Positions 14,727-23,724 of a stretch of DNA of 56,656 nt are shown piece after piece. The stretch's first letter is position 1. Each line of letters opens with the position of its first letter. Under the pieces are notes generated by a model. It worked only from the letters and a program-made list of their open reading frames with translations, did not search any database and was not told the DNA's origin. Source of the DNA: RGIG3002 sp045546775 (GTDB lineage: Bacteria; Bacillota; Clostridia; Lachnospirales; Lachnospiraceae); assembly GCA_045546775.1 (NCBI GenBank), contig JAZQDM010000059.1:1-56656 (forward strand). Direction: 5' to 3'. The position numbers and the translations under genes were made by a program.

Positions 14727-15592
14727 ATTCACCAATTTTACTCGGTTCCCATGTCGGTATGAGCGGAAAAGAAATGTTACTTGGCTCCGTCAACGAAGCC
14801 TTATCCTATGGCGCCAATACCTTTATGGTTTATACCGGAGCACCGCAAAATACAAAAAGAAAAGACATCAGCGAACTGAATATTGAAGCTGCCCATGCCG
14901 CCATGAAAGAAAACGGTATTTCTACCTTTGTGGTGCATGCGCCTTATATTATTAATCTTGGAAATACAACGAATCCGGATACGTTTAAATTGGCAGTTGA
15001 ATTTCTTGCTGTAGAAATTACGCGTACGGATGCAATGGGTAGTCCGGTGCTTGTATTGCATCCCGGTTCTCACGTAGGTGCCGGAGAAGACGCCGGTATT
15101 GCAAAAATCATTGAAGGCTTGAACGAAGTTATCACAAAAGATATGAACTGCTGTATCGCTTTGGAAACAATGGCCGGGAAAGGCTCCGAAATCGGCCGCA
15201 GCTTTGAAGAGCTGGCTGCCATTTATGACGGTGTCAAATACAACGAAAAATTGCGTGTTTGCATGGATACATGCCACATGAACGACGCCGGATACGATAT
15301 TGTAAACAATATGGACGATGTTTTGACCCATTTTGACAAAACACTGGGATTGTCTCAAGTAGCTGCCATTCATATCAATGACAGCAAAAATGTACTTGGC
15401 GCAAGCAAAGACAGACACGAAAACATCGGAAAGGGCACGATTGGTTTCGACACCATCAAAAAATTCGTGCACCTTCCGGAATTTATCGCAGTTCCCAAAA
15501 TTTTGGAAACACCCTACTTGGATGACGCAAACGGAAACTCCCGCAAAATTCCTCCTTACAAGGAAGAAATCGCACTTTTGCGCCAACCTTAA
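14723..15592 (+). CDS. nfo: Deoxyribonuclease IV (endonuclease IV, AP endonuclease)
   Basis: Endonuclease IV cleaves DNA at abasic sites and trims blocked 3' ends during base-excision repair. The 289-residue TIM-barrel protein has the family's zinc ligands in LGSHVGMSG, VVHAPYIINL, VLHPGSHVG, ALETMAGKG, CMDTCHMNDAGYD and HINDSKN. The family length is about 280, so it is complete. Its 3' end overlaps that of the convergent helicase gene by 4 nt. Translation probably depends on the short leader ORF. Confidence 0.95.
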   Translation: MNSPILLGSHVGMSGKEMLLGSVNEALSYGANTFMVYTGAPQNTKRKDISELNIEAAHAAMKENGISTFVVHAPYIINLGNTTNPDTFKLAVEFLAVEITRTDAMGSPVLVLHPGSHVGAGEDAGIAKIIEGLNEVITKDMNCCIALETMAGKGSEIGRSFEELAAIYDGVKYNEKLRVCMDTCHMNDAGYDIVNNMDDVLTHFDKTLGLSQVAAIHINDSKNVLGASKDRHENIGKGTIGFDTIKKFVHLPEFIAVPKILETPYLDDANGNSRKIPPYKEEIALLRQP

Positions 15593-17955
15593 AGCCAATC
15601 ATTCCAAAATTTTTCAACGCGCTTGGCTATATCATGAATACCGCGTACTTCAAAATGTTCCCATTCCCGTGGGAACATTTTTTGGTAGGAGGGTTCCAAA
15701 AAACGCTCGTCCAACAAGGCAACAACACCGATATCCTCTGCGGTTCGTATCACTCGCCCTGCCGCCTGCAACACTTTGTTCATCCCCGGGTACCGGTATG
15801 CATAGGCAAAACCATCCTCCCCTTCCGACGAAAAGAAATTTTTCAAGATTTCCCTTTCATGGCACACAAGCGGCAGTCCTGTTCCGACAATAATGGCGCC
15901 AATCAAACTGTCATTTTTTAAGTCAATTCCTTCGCTGAATATTCCGCCGAGCACACAAAACCCGAGCAGTGTCTTCTCTTCCTGCACACTCGCATTTTCC
16001 CGGAACCGGCTTAAAAACTCTTCCCTTTCCTGCTCATTCATCCGGTCATCCTGCAAAATGCATTCTACCGTATCTTCCTCCCAAAAATGCATCACATACG
16101 CATCAAAAACCTGTTGCAAAAAAGCGTGGGATGGTAAAAAGACCATATAATTTCCTTGTCTGTTTTTTACAATTTCGTGGATATAAGCCGCAATATTGTA
16201 ATACTCTGTCGCCGAGCGTCTGGTGTATTTACTTGTCACTTCATTACCAATAAATAGCGCACGTTTTTCCGGATTAAACACGGATTTTGCGTAGGCTTCA
16301 TAATCCTGCTCTTCGCCACCAAGCAATTTCTTGTAATATTGTATCGGCAAAAGTGTCGCAGAAAACAAAACCGTACTTCTCGCCCGCGCCATACATTCCG
16401 CCAAGTTGACCGCCGGATTCATACAAAACAACTTTAAAATAAAGCTTCCGTCCGACTCCAATTCCGTATAGGACACATAATTTTCATCCATGCGCTCATA
16501 CATATCCAAAAAATGGGTCACTTCAAAATAGAAATCGAGAACATCCTGCTTCACCGGGCTGTCGTCGTGCACTTCCAAAAACTGCTCAATGGTGGAACTG
16601 AGCCTGTTTAATGCCATCACAAAAGGGGCAATATATTCCACTATTTTGTATGTCTCGCATTCTCTTTTTAAAGCAAGCATTTCTTTGTTGCATTTGTCCA
16701 GCTGCTTCGCCATTTTGGGTGCGTAATCTTTTACTGTTTTTTTTAGGGCGAGGAAGTCCTCTTTGACAAGTACTGCACTGTACATCTCCCGCCCACGGTC
16801 CACAAGATTGTGCGCCTCATCTACCAAAAACAAGTAATCTCCCTGTATTCCTTCTGCAAAAAAGCGTCGCAAATAGACATGAGGATCAAACACATAGTTG
16901 TAGTCACATATAATTCCATCGGAAAATAAGCTCATATCAAGACAAAGCTCAAACGGACAAACTTGATGTTTCCTCGCACACTCTTCCAAGCGTTCTCTTG
17001 TAAAACTGTCCTCACTTGTCAAAAGGTCATACATGGCATCGTTTACTCTGTCAAAATGTCCCTTCGCATAAGGACAATAGTCCGGGTTGCACTGTGCTTC
17101 TTCCATAAAGCATATTTTTTCTTTGGCCGTCAGTGTTACCGTCTTTATCTTTAAGCCTCTGTCACGCAAAATATCGTACGTTTCCTCCGCAACCGTTCTT
17201 GTAATGGTTTTTGCGGTCAAATAAAAAATCTTATCTCCCATTCCTTCTCCCATCGCCTTTACTGCAGGGAAAATTGTGGAAATCGTTTTGCCAACACCGG
17301 TCGGTGCTTCCAAAAACAACTTTCTTTTATGATAAATGGTGCGATAAACATACGTAACAAGATCCTTTTGTCCTTCCCGGTAAGGAAACGGAAACCCAAT
17401 TTTTTTGATGGATGTCTGACGTTTCTCTTTCCACTCAAACTGAAAATCAGCCCACTTTTTATATTGATGAAGCACATCCAAAAACCATTCCTCTAACTCA
17501 TCAAAGGTGTACTCACTTTCAAAATAACGGATTTCTTCCGTTTCTATCTGGCAGTACGTCATCCGCACACCAATCTTCTCCAAACTATTTTGCGAAGCAT
17601 AAATATAGGCATAACATTTGGCCTGCGCAACGTGCACCGGAACAGCTTCTTTCATTTTGTGCAAATCTCGATACGTCCCCTTAATCTCATCAATTGTAAC
17701 TTGCGTTGTATCCAAAGGATTTGTGATAATTCCGTCAGCACGCCCTTCCACAACAATTTTGTATGCACCAACATCAAACTCACCACGCAAGCCCACTTCC
17801 GCCTTGTACTCCGCGCCCATCCTTCTTTGTATCATCCGGTGAATACGGCTGCCTTCTGCCATGGCATTGTCGCTTGCAGTTGTTCTTCGATTGTCAATAT
17901 CGCCTGAGCGCAAAATAAACTCCACTAAATTGCGGACCGAAACTCTAATTTCCAC
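15589..17955 (-). CDS. DinG/Rad3-type ATP-dependent helicase with N-terminal nuclease-like domain
   Basis: This is a 788-residue superfamily 2 DNA helicase of the DEAD_2 group. The Walker A is EAPTGVGKT (216-224) and the DEAH box is LVDEAHNLVDRG. Cysteines between them (KICFMEEAQCNPDYCPYAKG, CPFELC) match the iron-sulfur domain of XPD/DinG, and the C-terminal AAGRVIRTAED is motif VI. The N-terminal 170 residues resemble a PD-(D/E)xK nuclease (Asp74, Glu90-x-Lys92), as in the Cas4/RecB group. A role in DNA repair is likely. The start appears to be GTG, with GAGG very close, so the exact start is uncertain. Confidence 0.88.
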   Translation of the reverse strand: MEIRVSVRNLVEFILRSGDIDNRRTTASDNAMAEGSRIHRMIQRRMGAEYKAEVGLRGEFDVGAYKIVVEGRADGIITNPLDTTQVTIDEIKGTYRDLHKMKEAVPVHVAQAKCYAYIYASQNSLEKIGVRMTYCQIETEEIRYFESEYTFDELEEWFLDVLHQYKKWADFQFEWKEKRQTSIKKIGFPFPYREGQKDLVTYVYRTIYHKRKLFLEAPTGVGKTISTIFPAVKAMGEGMGDKIFYLTAKTITRTVAEETYDILRDRGLKIKTVTLTAKEKICFMEEAQCNPDYCPYAKGHFDRVNDAMYDLLTSEDSFTRERLEECARKHQVCPFELCLDMSLFSDGIICDYNYVFDPHVYLRRFFAEGIQGDYLFLVDEAHNLVDRGREMYSAVLVKEDFLALKKTVKDYAPKMAKQLDKCNKEMLALKRECETYKIVEYIAPFVMALNRLSSTIEQFLEVHDDSPVKQDVLDFYFEVTHFLDMYERMDENYVSYTELESDGSFILKLFCMNPAVNLAECMARARSTVLFSATLLPIQYYKKLLGGEEQDYEAYAKSVFNPEKRALFIGNEVTSKYTRRSATEYYNIAAYIHEIVKNRQGNYMVFLPSHAFLQQVFDAYVMHFWEEDTVECILQDDRMNEQEREEFLSRFRENASVQEEKTLLGFCVLGGIFSEGIDLKNDSLIGAIIVGTGLPLVCHEREILKNFFSSEGEDGFAYAYRYPGMNKVLQAAGRVIRTAEDIGVVALLDERFLEPSYQKMFPREWEHFEVRGIHDIAKRVEKFWNDWL

Positions 17956-18021
17956 GCCTCTACCATGCCTTTCTTACCCTAATTTGCCATATTCGCCGAT
18001 TTTTCAGCGTGTATATAAAAC

Positions 18022-18065
18022 AAAAAACTCCCTATAAAGATAGTACGCTATCTTTTATGGGGAGT
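18022..18065 (-). terminator. Terminator after the HPr-like gene
   Basis: On the minus strand, arms ACTCCC-CATAAAAGATAG and CTATCTTTATA-GGGAGT form a long stem with a 4-nt loop and are followed by TTTTTTG. A further perfect hairpin, GAGAAACAC/GTGTTTCTC, lies upstream in the same 3' untranslated region (18084-18108). Confidence 0.85.
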
Positions 18066-18184
18066 CAAATTGTTGAACTTAGAGAGAAACACAAAGATCG
18101 TGTTTCTCAAATTCATAAAAATTGAAGAAGTTATAATATATAATCAAATTTGTTACTAGCTATAGAAATGCGCATTGCAAAGTA

Positions 18185-18412
18185 TTAGCAAGCAAGGGCA
18201 AGTTGCGCCAAAAAGGCTTCAAACTCTGCATTATATCCATTGTAGGAAACAGTAAGCACTTTTGTTAAATCTAAACAATACACTCCAAGGATGGATTTTG
18301 CATCGACCACATATCTGTTGTATGAAATATCTACATCAAAATCACATTTACGGGTTACTTCGACGAACTCTTTCACGTCATACATATTTAACATTATTTT
18401 GCGCTGTACCAT
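18185..18412 (-). CDS. HPr-like protein lacking the phosphorylatable histidine
   Basis: The 75-residue product resembles HPr in its second half: VDAKSILGVYCLDLTKVLTV matches the Ser46 region (KSIMGVMSL) of HPr. The N-terminal GLHARPA segment that carries His15 is missing, so it is unlikely to pass phosphate in the sugar PTS. A regulatory role like that of Crh, through serine phosphorylation, is possible but not shown. AAAGGATG precedes the ATG. It stands alone with its own terminator. Confidence 0.65.
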   Translation of the reverse strand: MVQRKIMLNMYDVKEFVEVTRKCDFDVDISYNRYVVDAKSILGVYCLDLTKVLTVSYNGYNAEFEAFLAQLALAC

Positions 18413-18622
18413 AACATCATCCTTTCAAATTTTCGCGTCTAGGCATAGTATACTCCAAATTTCATCAAAGTAAAGTGTAACAATTCGACCAAAATTTTGA
18501 AATTTTTTGACACTTTTTCCACCTTCGTCATGTTTGCTTTTTTGCACAATTTGTATTAGTTGTTTTTGTCTATTTTGCACAATGGTTTTTATTTTACTCT
18601 GTTATGGTAAAGGGAAAAATTA
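18413..18622. other. Intergenic region upstream of the HPr-like gene
   Basis: It holds a leftward -10 TATACT (18447-18452) for the HPr-like gene, with only a weak -35 (CTTTAC, 18470-18475). The right part is T-rich and lies after the stop of the DUF4130 gene; no clear terminator is seen there. Confidence 0.35.
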
Positions 18623-19396
18623 TCATTTTTTTGTAAATTCTACCATATAATCTTGGAAGCGTATCGGAAGCATATTTCTTTGCAAAATTAAATTTTTTCT
18701 TTCCTCAATTGCAATTGTCTTACAAAATTTCTTAAACAGATACTGATAATACTTTTCGCTTTGCGAATCTTCCGGCAAAGAAAAGCCCATTGCTTCCTCC
18801 CCAGTCAGCACAACTGCGCCTTTTCCTGCACGGCACAACACAAACAGTTGCCTTATATCATCGTGAATCACAAAGTTTTCTTGTGGAAAACGGTCCATAA
18901 AATGTGGTGCCACAAGCGTTACAATATTGTTTTTCGGACCGACTTTTGCATACAATACGCCGTTTTCGGTTTCCTGAAAACGCAAAAAACCGTATAAGTG
19001 ATCAATCTCACGCCCCACATTACGGGATAATTCAAATGCTTTTAAAATGTAAGGGTCTTTTACATCGGACATCACATTGTAATATTTTTTGCTATCCAGC
19101 GCGGTCACTATCGTACGATAAACCGCCTGCGCACGGGATACATCTTCGGAAGCAAGCACACAGCAAATATCCCAATACACTTTCTCGCCCATTTTGCGCA
19201 ATATTGTGGATGCCACTTTTCCTGCTTTGACAGCGTCTGCTTCTATCCTTACATATTCCGCAAAAAGGCGCATATCTCCCTCTTCACCGATTTGTAAAAA
19301 CACGTCGCCCCGGTGAAACTTTTGGGCATACGCCTCGTATATTGCAGTAAAAATACCCTCTTGTGAATTTTCACAAATCAGTATGATTTCGCCCAT
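18623..19396 (-). CDS. DUF4130-type DNA metabolism protein (TIGR03915-like)
   Basis: The 257-residue protein matches the family that always accompanies a radical-SAM protein of the TIGR03916 type. Recognisable segments are NVGREIDHLYGFLRFQE, YAKVGPKNNIVTLVAPHFMDRFPQENFVIHD and FCKTIAIEERKNLILQRNMLPIRF. It is predicted to act in DNA repair or base modification, with chemistry unknown. It follows the radical-SAM gene by 17 nt and would share its LexA-controlled promoter. Confidence 0.85.
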   Translation of the reverse strand: MGEIILICENSQEGIFTAIYEAYAQKFHRGDVFLQIGEEGDMRLFAEYVRIEADAVKAGKVASTILRKMGEKVYWDICCVLASEDVSRAQAVYRTIVTALDSKKYYNVMSDVKDPYILKAFELSRNVGREIDHLYGFLRFQETENGVLYAKVGPKNNIVTLVAPHFMDRFPQENFVIHDDIRQLFVLCRAGKGAVVLTGEEAMGFSLPEDSQSEKYYQYLFKKFCKTIAIEERKNLILQRNMLPIRFQDYMVEFTKK

Positions 19397-19413
19397 ATTC
19401 CTACAAACACCGC

Positions 19414-20766
19414 CTATCCATACAATACTTTCGTGTTGACCTTATCCAGTTCCCGGTACGTGACGGTATCGTCCTGCATCATATCAAACAAATTCAACTG
19501 CTCGAATCTCGTACTGCCCACTTCCACCGGCCTTGCCTCCTTCAGATAAGTAAGATTTCTCACGATATAATCTTCTTCCAATTTGGTACGGTACATCATC
19601 CTGCCTTCGCATGTAATAAAGTACAATGCCCGCTTCAAAACGACACCGATTTTTTTCAGTTCTGCAAAGCCCAGCTTGCTCCTGCGTCTTGCCTGCACGA
19701 TTCTCTGTGCACTTTTCACACCGATTCCGGGTACACGCAACAGTGTATAATAATCCGCCCGGTTGATTTCTACCGGAAACAATTCCAAATGGCGCACCGC
19801 CCAATCCGCCTTGGGGTCCAAAAATACATTGAAATTCGGCCGTTCCTCACTCAAAAGTTCCTTTGCTTCAAACCCATAAAACCGCATAAGGAAATCCGCC
19901 TGGTACAGCCGATGTTCGCGAAGAAGCGGCGGTCCTCCGGGAAGCGCCGGCAAATCCTTATCTTCGTTGACGTTGACATAGGCCGAGTAAAAGACACGCT
20001 TTAACTCAAATTTTTTGTACAGACTTTCGGCCACCGACATAATCTGAAAATCGTTTTCCGGCGTGGCTCCCACAATCATCTGGCTGGACTGCCCTCCGCT
20101 CACAAAACGCGGACTGTGCCGATAAAGCGCCAACTCGTTTTTGTTTTGCGTAATGCCTGTCTGAATCTGGCGCATGGGCGTCAAAATGGTCTTCCGGCTT
20201 TTGTTCGGAGCCAGCCGGCTTAGTCCGTCTGCCGTCGGCAGCTCCAAATTGATACTCATCCTATCCGCCAAAAATCCAACCTTTTGTATCACTTCCTGAG
20301 CCGCACCCGGTATCGCCTTGACATGGATATACCCTTGAAAATGATATTCATAGCGCAACTTGTAAACCGTCTGATAAATCAATTCCATCGTGTAAGTCGG
20401 ATTGTACAAAATGCCGGAACTCAAAAACAATCCTTCTATGTAATTCCTTCTATAAAACTGCATCGTCAGCGTACACACTTCCTCCGGCGTAAAGGACGCC
20501 CGCGGCACATCGTTGGACTTGCGGTTCAAACAATATTTGCAATCGTAAATGCATTCGTTGGTAAACAAAATTTTTAACAAAGAAATGCAACGTCCGTCAC
20601 TGCTGAAACTGTGACAAATGCCGGACTTCCTGGCATTGCCGATACCGGTCCCGTCGTTTGCCCGCTCCACACCGCTGCTGGTGCATGCCACGTCATATTT
20701 CGCTGCATCCGCCAATATTTCCAATTTTTCCTCCAGCGTCTTTTCCTGTCCGATTTTGTACTGCAT
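19414..20766 (-). CDS. Radical SAM DNA repair/modification protein (TIGR03916-like)
   Basis: The 450-residue protein has the iron-sulfur/SAM motif CIYDCKYC (Cys72, Cys76, Cys79) and, near the C-terminus, a helix-hairpin-helix DNA-binding segment (RVPGIGVKSAQRIVQARRRSK). This combination defines the putative DNA modification/repair radical-SAM family. The start MQYKIGQEK follows GGAAGGG; a 33-residue in-frame extension would run through the promoter and is rejected. The upstream region carries two LexA-like boxes on a good promoter, so it probably belongs to the SOS regulon. The substrate lesion is unknown. Confidence 0.88.
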   Translation of the reverse strand: MQYKIGQEKTLEEKLEILADAAKYDVACTSSGVERANDGTGIGNARKSGICHSFSSDGRCISLLKILFTNECIYDCKYCLNRKSNDVPRASFTPEEVCTLTMQFYRRNYIEGLFLSSGILYNPTYTMELIYQTVYKLRYEYHFQGYIHVKAIPGAAQEVIQKVGFLADRMSINLELPTADGLSRLAPNKSRKTILTPMRQIQTGITQNKNELALYRHSPRFVSGGQSSQMIVGATPENDFQIMSVAESLYKKFELKRVFYSAYVNVNEDKDLPALPGGPPLLREHRLYQADFLMRFYGFEAKELLSEERPNFNVFLDPKADWAVRHLELFPVEINRADYYTLLRVPGIGVKSAQRIVQARRRSKLGFAELKKIGVVLKRALYFITCEGRMMYRTKLEEDYIVRNLTYLKEARPVEVGSTRFEQLNLFDMMQDDTVTYRELDKVNTKVLYG

Positions 20767-20795
20767 CCCTAAATCCCTTCCGTCTGTTCTTTGTG

Positions 20796-20843
20796 CGAAC
20801 ATTTGTTTGTTTTTAATATAGCATACATATGTTCGATTATCAA
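20796..20843 (-). promoter_or_regulatory. SOS-type promoter with two LexA-like boxes
   Basis: On the minus strand TTGATA (20838-20843), 17 nt and TATATT (20815-20820) form a promoter. A box CGAACATATGTATG (20822-20835) fills the spacer and a second, CAAACAAATGTTCG (20796-20809), lies just after the start point. Both fit the Gram-positive LexA consensus CGAACRNRYGTTYG with one or two mismatches. LexA bound here would block the DNA repair pair until DNA damage occurs. Confidence 0.72.
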
Positions 20844-20965
20844 GAAATTTTTTCGTAAATTCCACATTTATTACTTGAAATATTTCGCTAAAAGAGTTTA
20901 AATAGTATTTGTTAAAAAAGAGTTGTCTTTTGGCAAACTCTACTGACAGAAAGGAAACTTTAATT

Positions 20966-21976
20966 ATGAGCCACTTAATTATTCCAAAAGACTATCAGTC
21001 GGCTTTAAATCTTCATGACACACAGATTGCCATTAAAACCGTGAAAGATTTCTTTCAGAATCTTCTTGCGGAACGTTTGAATTTGACACGTGTATCCGCA
21101 CCGCTTTTTGTTGACCCGGATTCCGGACTGAATGATAATCTGAATGGCGTGGAAAGACCCGTTTCCTTCGGCATCAAAGAACAAAATGACAAACCTGCGG
21201 AAATCGTTCATTCTTTGGCAAAATGGAAACGATTCGCATTGCAAAAATACGGTTTTGAAGTGGGCGAAGGTATTTACACTGATATGAATGCCATCCGCCG
21301 CGATGAAGATACCGACAATATCCACTCTATTTTTGTTGACCAGTGGGACTGGGAAAAGGTCATCGCTAAACAGGACCGCACAATGGAAACACTTCAGGAT
21401 GCAGTACGCACGGTTTATAAAGTACTTCGCAAAACGGAAAAATATATGTCCATTCAGTACGATTACATAGAAGAAATTTTGCCTCACGACATTTTCTTTA
21501 TTACGACACAGGAACTTGCCGACATGTTCCCGGAATATACGGCAAAAGAACGTGAATATTACATTGCAAAGGCAAAAGGTGCCGTTTGTATTATGCAAAT
21601 CGGCGACAAATTAAGCTACGGCGAGCCTCACGACGGTCGTGCTCCGGACTACGATGACTGGGCATTGAATGCAGATATCGTTGTGTATTATCCGGTTCTC
21701 GACATTGCTTTGGAACTTTCTTCCATGGGCGTTCGTGTTGACAGAGAAGCACTTTTGAGCCAGTTAGAAAAAGCAAATTGCATGGAAAGGGCAGAACTTC
21801 CGTTCCAGAAAGCCATTTTGAATGACGAATTACCGTTCACAATCGGTGGCGGTATTGGTCAATCCCGTATTTGTATGTTTTTCTTAAGAAAAGCACACAT
21901 CGGAGAAGTACAGTGCTCCCTCTGGTCCGAAGAAACCATGAAAATTACAAAAGAAGCAGGCATTTCCTTGCTTTAA
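20966..21976 (+). CDS. asnA: Aspartate-ammonia ligase (asparagine synthetase A)
   Basis: AsnA makes asparagine from aspartate, ammonia and ATP. The 336-residue class II synthetase-like enzyme shows the family segments SAPLFVDPDSGLNDNLNGVERPV, DQWDWEKVI, the RAPDYDDW loop and GGGIGQSRICMFFL. Family length is about 330. The ATG at 20966 follows AGAAAGGA; an in-frame extension of 19 residues includes promoter sequence. A probable promoter is TTGAAA (20875-20880), 17 nt, TTAAAT (20898-20903). Confidence 0.96.
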   Translation: MSHLIIPKDYQSALNLHDTQIAIKTVKDFFQNLLAERLNLTRVSAPLFVDPDSGLNDNLNGVERPVSFGIKEQNDKPAEIVHSLAKWKRFALQKYGFEVGEGIYTDMNAIRRDEDTDNIHSIFVDQWDWEKVIAKQDRTMETLQDAVRTVYKVLRKTEKYMSIQYDYIEEILPHDIFFITTQELADMFPEYTAKEREYYIAKAKGAVCIMQIGDKLSYGEPHDGRAPDYDDWALNADIVVYYPVLDIALELSSMGVRVDREALLSQLEKANCMERAELPFQKAILNDELPFTIGGGIGQSRICMFFLRKAHIGEVQCSLWSEETMKITKEAGISLL

Positions 21977-22027
21977 TCGAACACTAAGCACCGACGCGAT
22001 TTGCGCATCGACTTATTACAAAAAAGA

Positions 22028-22071
22028 AAGCCATATAGCTTGAGTTCCCTCAAGTTATATGACTTTTTTTC
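22028..22071. terminator. Bidirectional terminator after asnA
   Basis: A stem AAGCCATATAGCTTGAG/CTCAAGTTATATGACTT with a 4-nt loop is followed by a run of seven T on the plus strand. A-runs on the left side would give a U-tract for the convergent HAD-CPBP gene as well. Confidence 0.85.
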
Positions 22072-22089
22072 ATTCTCTAGTCCACTTTT

Positions 22090-23697
22090 CTAAAGTAAAA
22101 ATTGTTCTTCTTTCTGTTGTTTGTAAAACCACCACAGTCCTGCCACTGAAATGGCAAGGAAAACGGCACAACTGAACGGATTGACCATACTTTTTGCCAT
22201 GTATGGAAGCAAGTACGAAACGAGGTTTACCAGACTGTGGAACAGAACCGGCACGTACCATTTTCCGCAAATTTCATACAGCCACACCATCGCTAAACCG
22301 CAAATAACACCAAACGAACCTTGCACAATATTTCCGTGATACAATCCAAAAAACAACGCAGATAACACCATCGCCATTGTCTTCGGAAAAAGCAGTTTCA
22401 TGCGGTTATACAACAAGCCGCGGAACAACAATTCTTCCGCCAAAGGCGAAACAAAAACATACAAAACAATTCCGATGCCAAACATAATGGCTCTTTGCTC
22501 TGCCACCACTTCCACATAATCGCTCGACATTTCTACAATATGGAACAGCTCAAAGACCAAATTGCCGGCAAAAGATGTGCTGATTGCTGTAATCGCAAGC
22601 ACTATCAGTGTCCTGACTTTTTGTTGTGTTGTACGCCCTGTCACACCATGCATCGGTTTGGCAACCGGCCGCGCCATGTGTTGCAGGAAAAACTCCCACT
22701 TCGCTAGCGGAAACATAACCAAACAAGTCACACACAGCATGAAAATACCCCTGATTCCTTGTATTATGCTCTGTTCGTTCGCCTGCATCTTTGCAAAAGT
22801 CTCCGGGCCAAGCAATTGCCCGATTTGCGCTGTGCCCCATGAAACGAGGAAACCGACAATATTATATGTCAAAAAATACAAGGCAAGGGGCGCCAGCACA
22901 TACAACGCTCTGGAAAACGAAGACTTCGCTTGTACTTTCACTTCCCGCTCTGCCTTGCGTCTGCATGCTTCCTCACGCAGTTTACTCTTTTTCTTTGCCT
23001 GCTCATACTCCTGCATGCGCATTTCGTCCGCTTCTGTGCTTCCCCGCATCAAAAAATCATGCAGCTCCCGCACCGTTTTTACGATATAATCGGCTTTCGC
23101 CTCTTTTAACTCGCCTTCGTTTGCAAAACCGTATTCTACACCGATTGTCACAAGCCCTTCCGACTTTCCGCCGATGATGTCAAAATGACGGTCACCGATC
23201 ATTGCCGTCTTTTCGCGCATTGCCTTGTCCGTTACACCAAGCTGCTTAAGCGCTTCTGCAACAATGGCTTCTTTGCTTGCAAGTCTTCCGTCAAAAGTAC
23301 TTCCGACAATAACCTCAAAATATTGCTCCACATGAAAATGCTTCAAAATCTGCCGCACAAACACTTCCGGTTTCCCGGAGGCAATGGCCAGATGTTTTCC
23401 CTGCTTTTTCATGTCTTTTAACAGGTTTACAATGCCCGGATACAGCATATTTTCGAACTTTCCTACCGCGTCGTAACGCTCCCGGTACTTGGTAATCGCC
23501 TGCGTAGTCTGTTCCGGTGTCAAGTCATAAAAATGTTTAAAACTGTATTCCAGAGACGGCCCGATAAAACCGTACAATTCCGTCAAATCTTCCACTTCGA
23601 TATTCACGCTTTTCAGCGCATACTGCACCGACTTTGTAATTCCTTCGCTGGAATCGGTAAGCGTACCATCCAAATCAAACAATAAGTATTCAAGCAT
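22090..23697 (-). CDS. Fusion of HAD phosphatase and CPBP intramembrane protease
   Basis: One uninterrupted 535-residue frame joins two enzymes. Residues 1-215 are a HAD-IA phosphatase (FDLDGTLTDS at 7-16, IASGKP 105-110, GDRHFDIIGG 168-177). A charged linker (about 225-260) leads into a multi-spanning membrane part with the CPBP/Abi motifs EELLFRG (421-427), FFGLYHGN (449-456) and HSLVN (487-491). CPBP proteases cleave substrates in the membrane, and in Gram-positives some act in bacteriocin immunity. All key residues of both domains are present. The gene lies 27 nt downstream of the 23725 gene. Confidence 0.85.
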   Translation of the reverse strand: MLEYLLFDLDGTLTDSSEGITKSVQYALKSVNIEVEDLTELYGFIGPSLEYSFKHFYDLTPEQTTQAITKYRERYDAVGKFENMLYPGIVNLLKDMKKQGKHLAIASGKPEVFVRQILKHFHVEQYFEVIVGSTFDGRLASKEAIVAEALKQLGVTDKAMREKTAMIGDRHFDIIGGKSEGLVTIGVEYGFANEGELKEAKADYIVKTVRELHDFLMRGSTEADEMRMQEYEQAKKKSKLREEACRRKAEREVKVQAKSSFSRALYVLAPLALYFLTYNIVGFLVSWGTAQIGQLLGPETFAKMQANEQSIIQGIRGIFMLCVTCLVMFPLAKWEFFLQHMARPVAKPMHGVTGRTTQQKVRTLIVLAITAISTSFAGNLVFELFHIVEMSSDYVEVVAEQRAIMFGIGIVLYVFVSPLAEELLFRGLLYNRMKLLFPKTMAMVLSALFFGLYHGNIVQGSFGVICGLAMVWLYEICGKWYVPVLFHSLVNLVSYLLPYMAKSMVNPFSCAVFLAISVAGLWWFYKQQKEEQFLL

Positions 23698-23724
23698 TGC
23701 AATACCCTTTCTTTTGGTATATAT

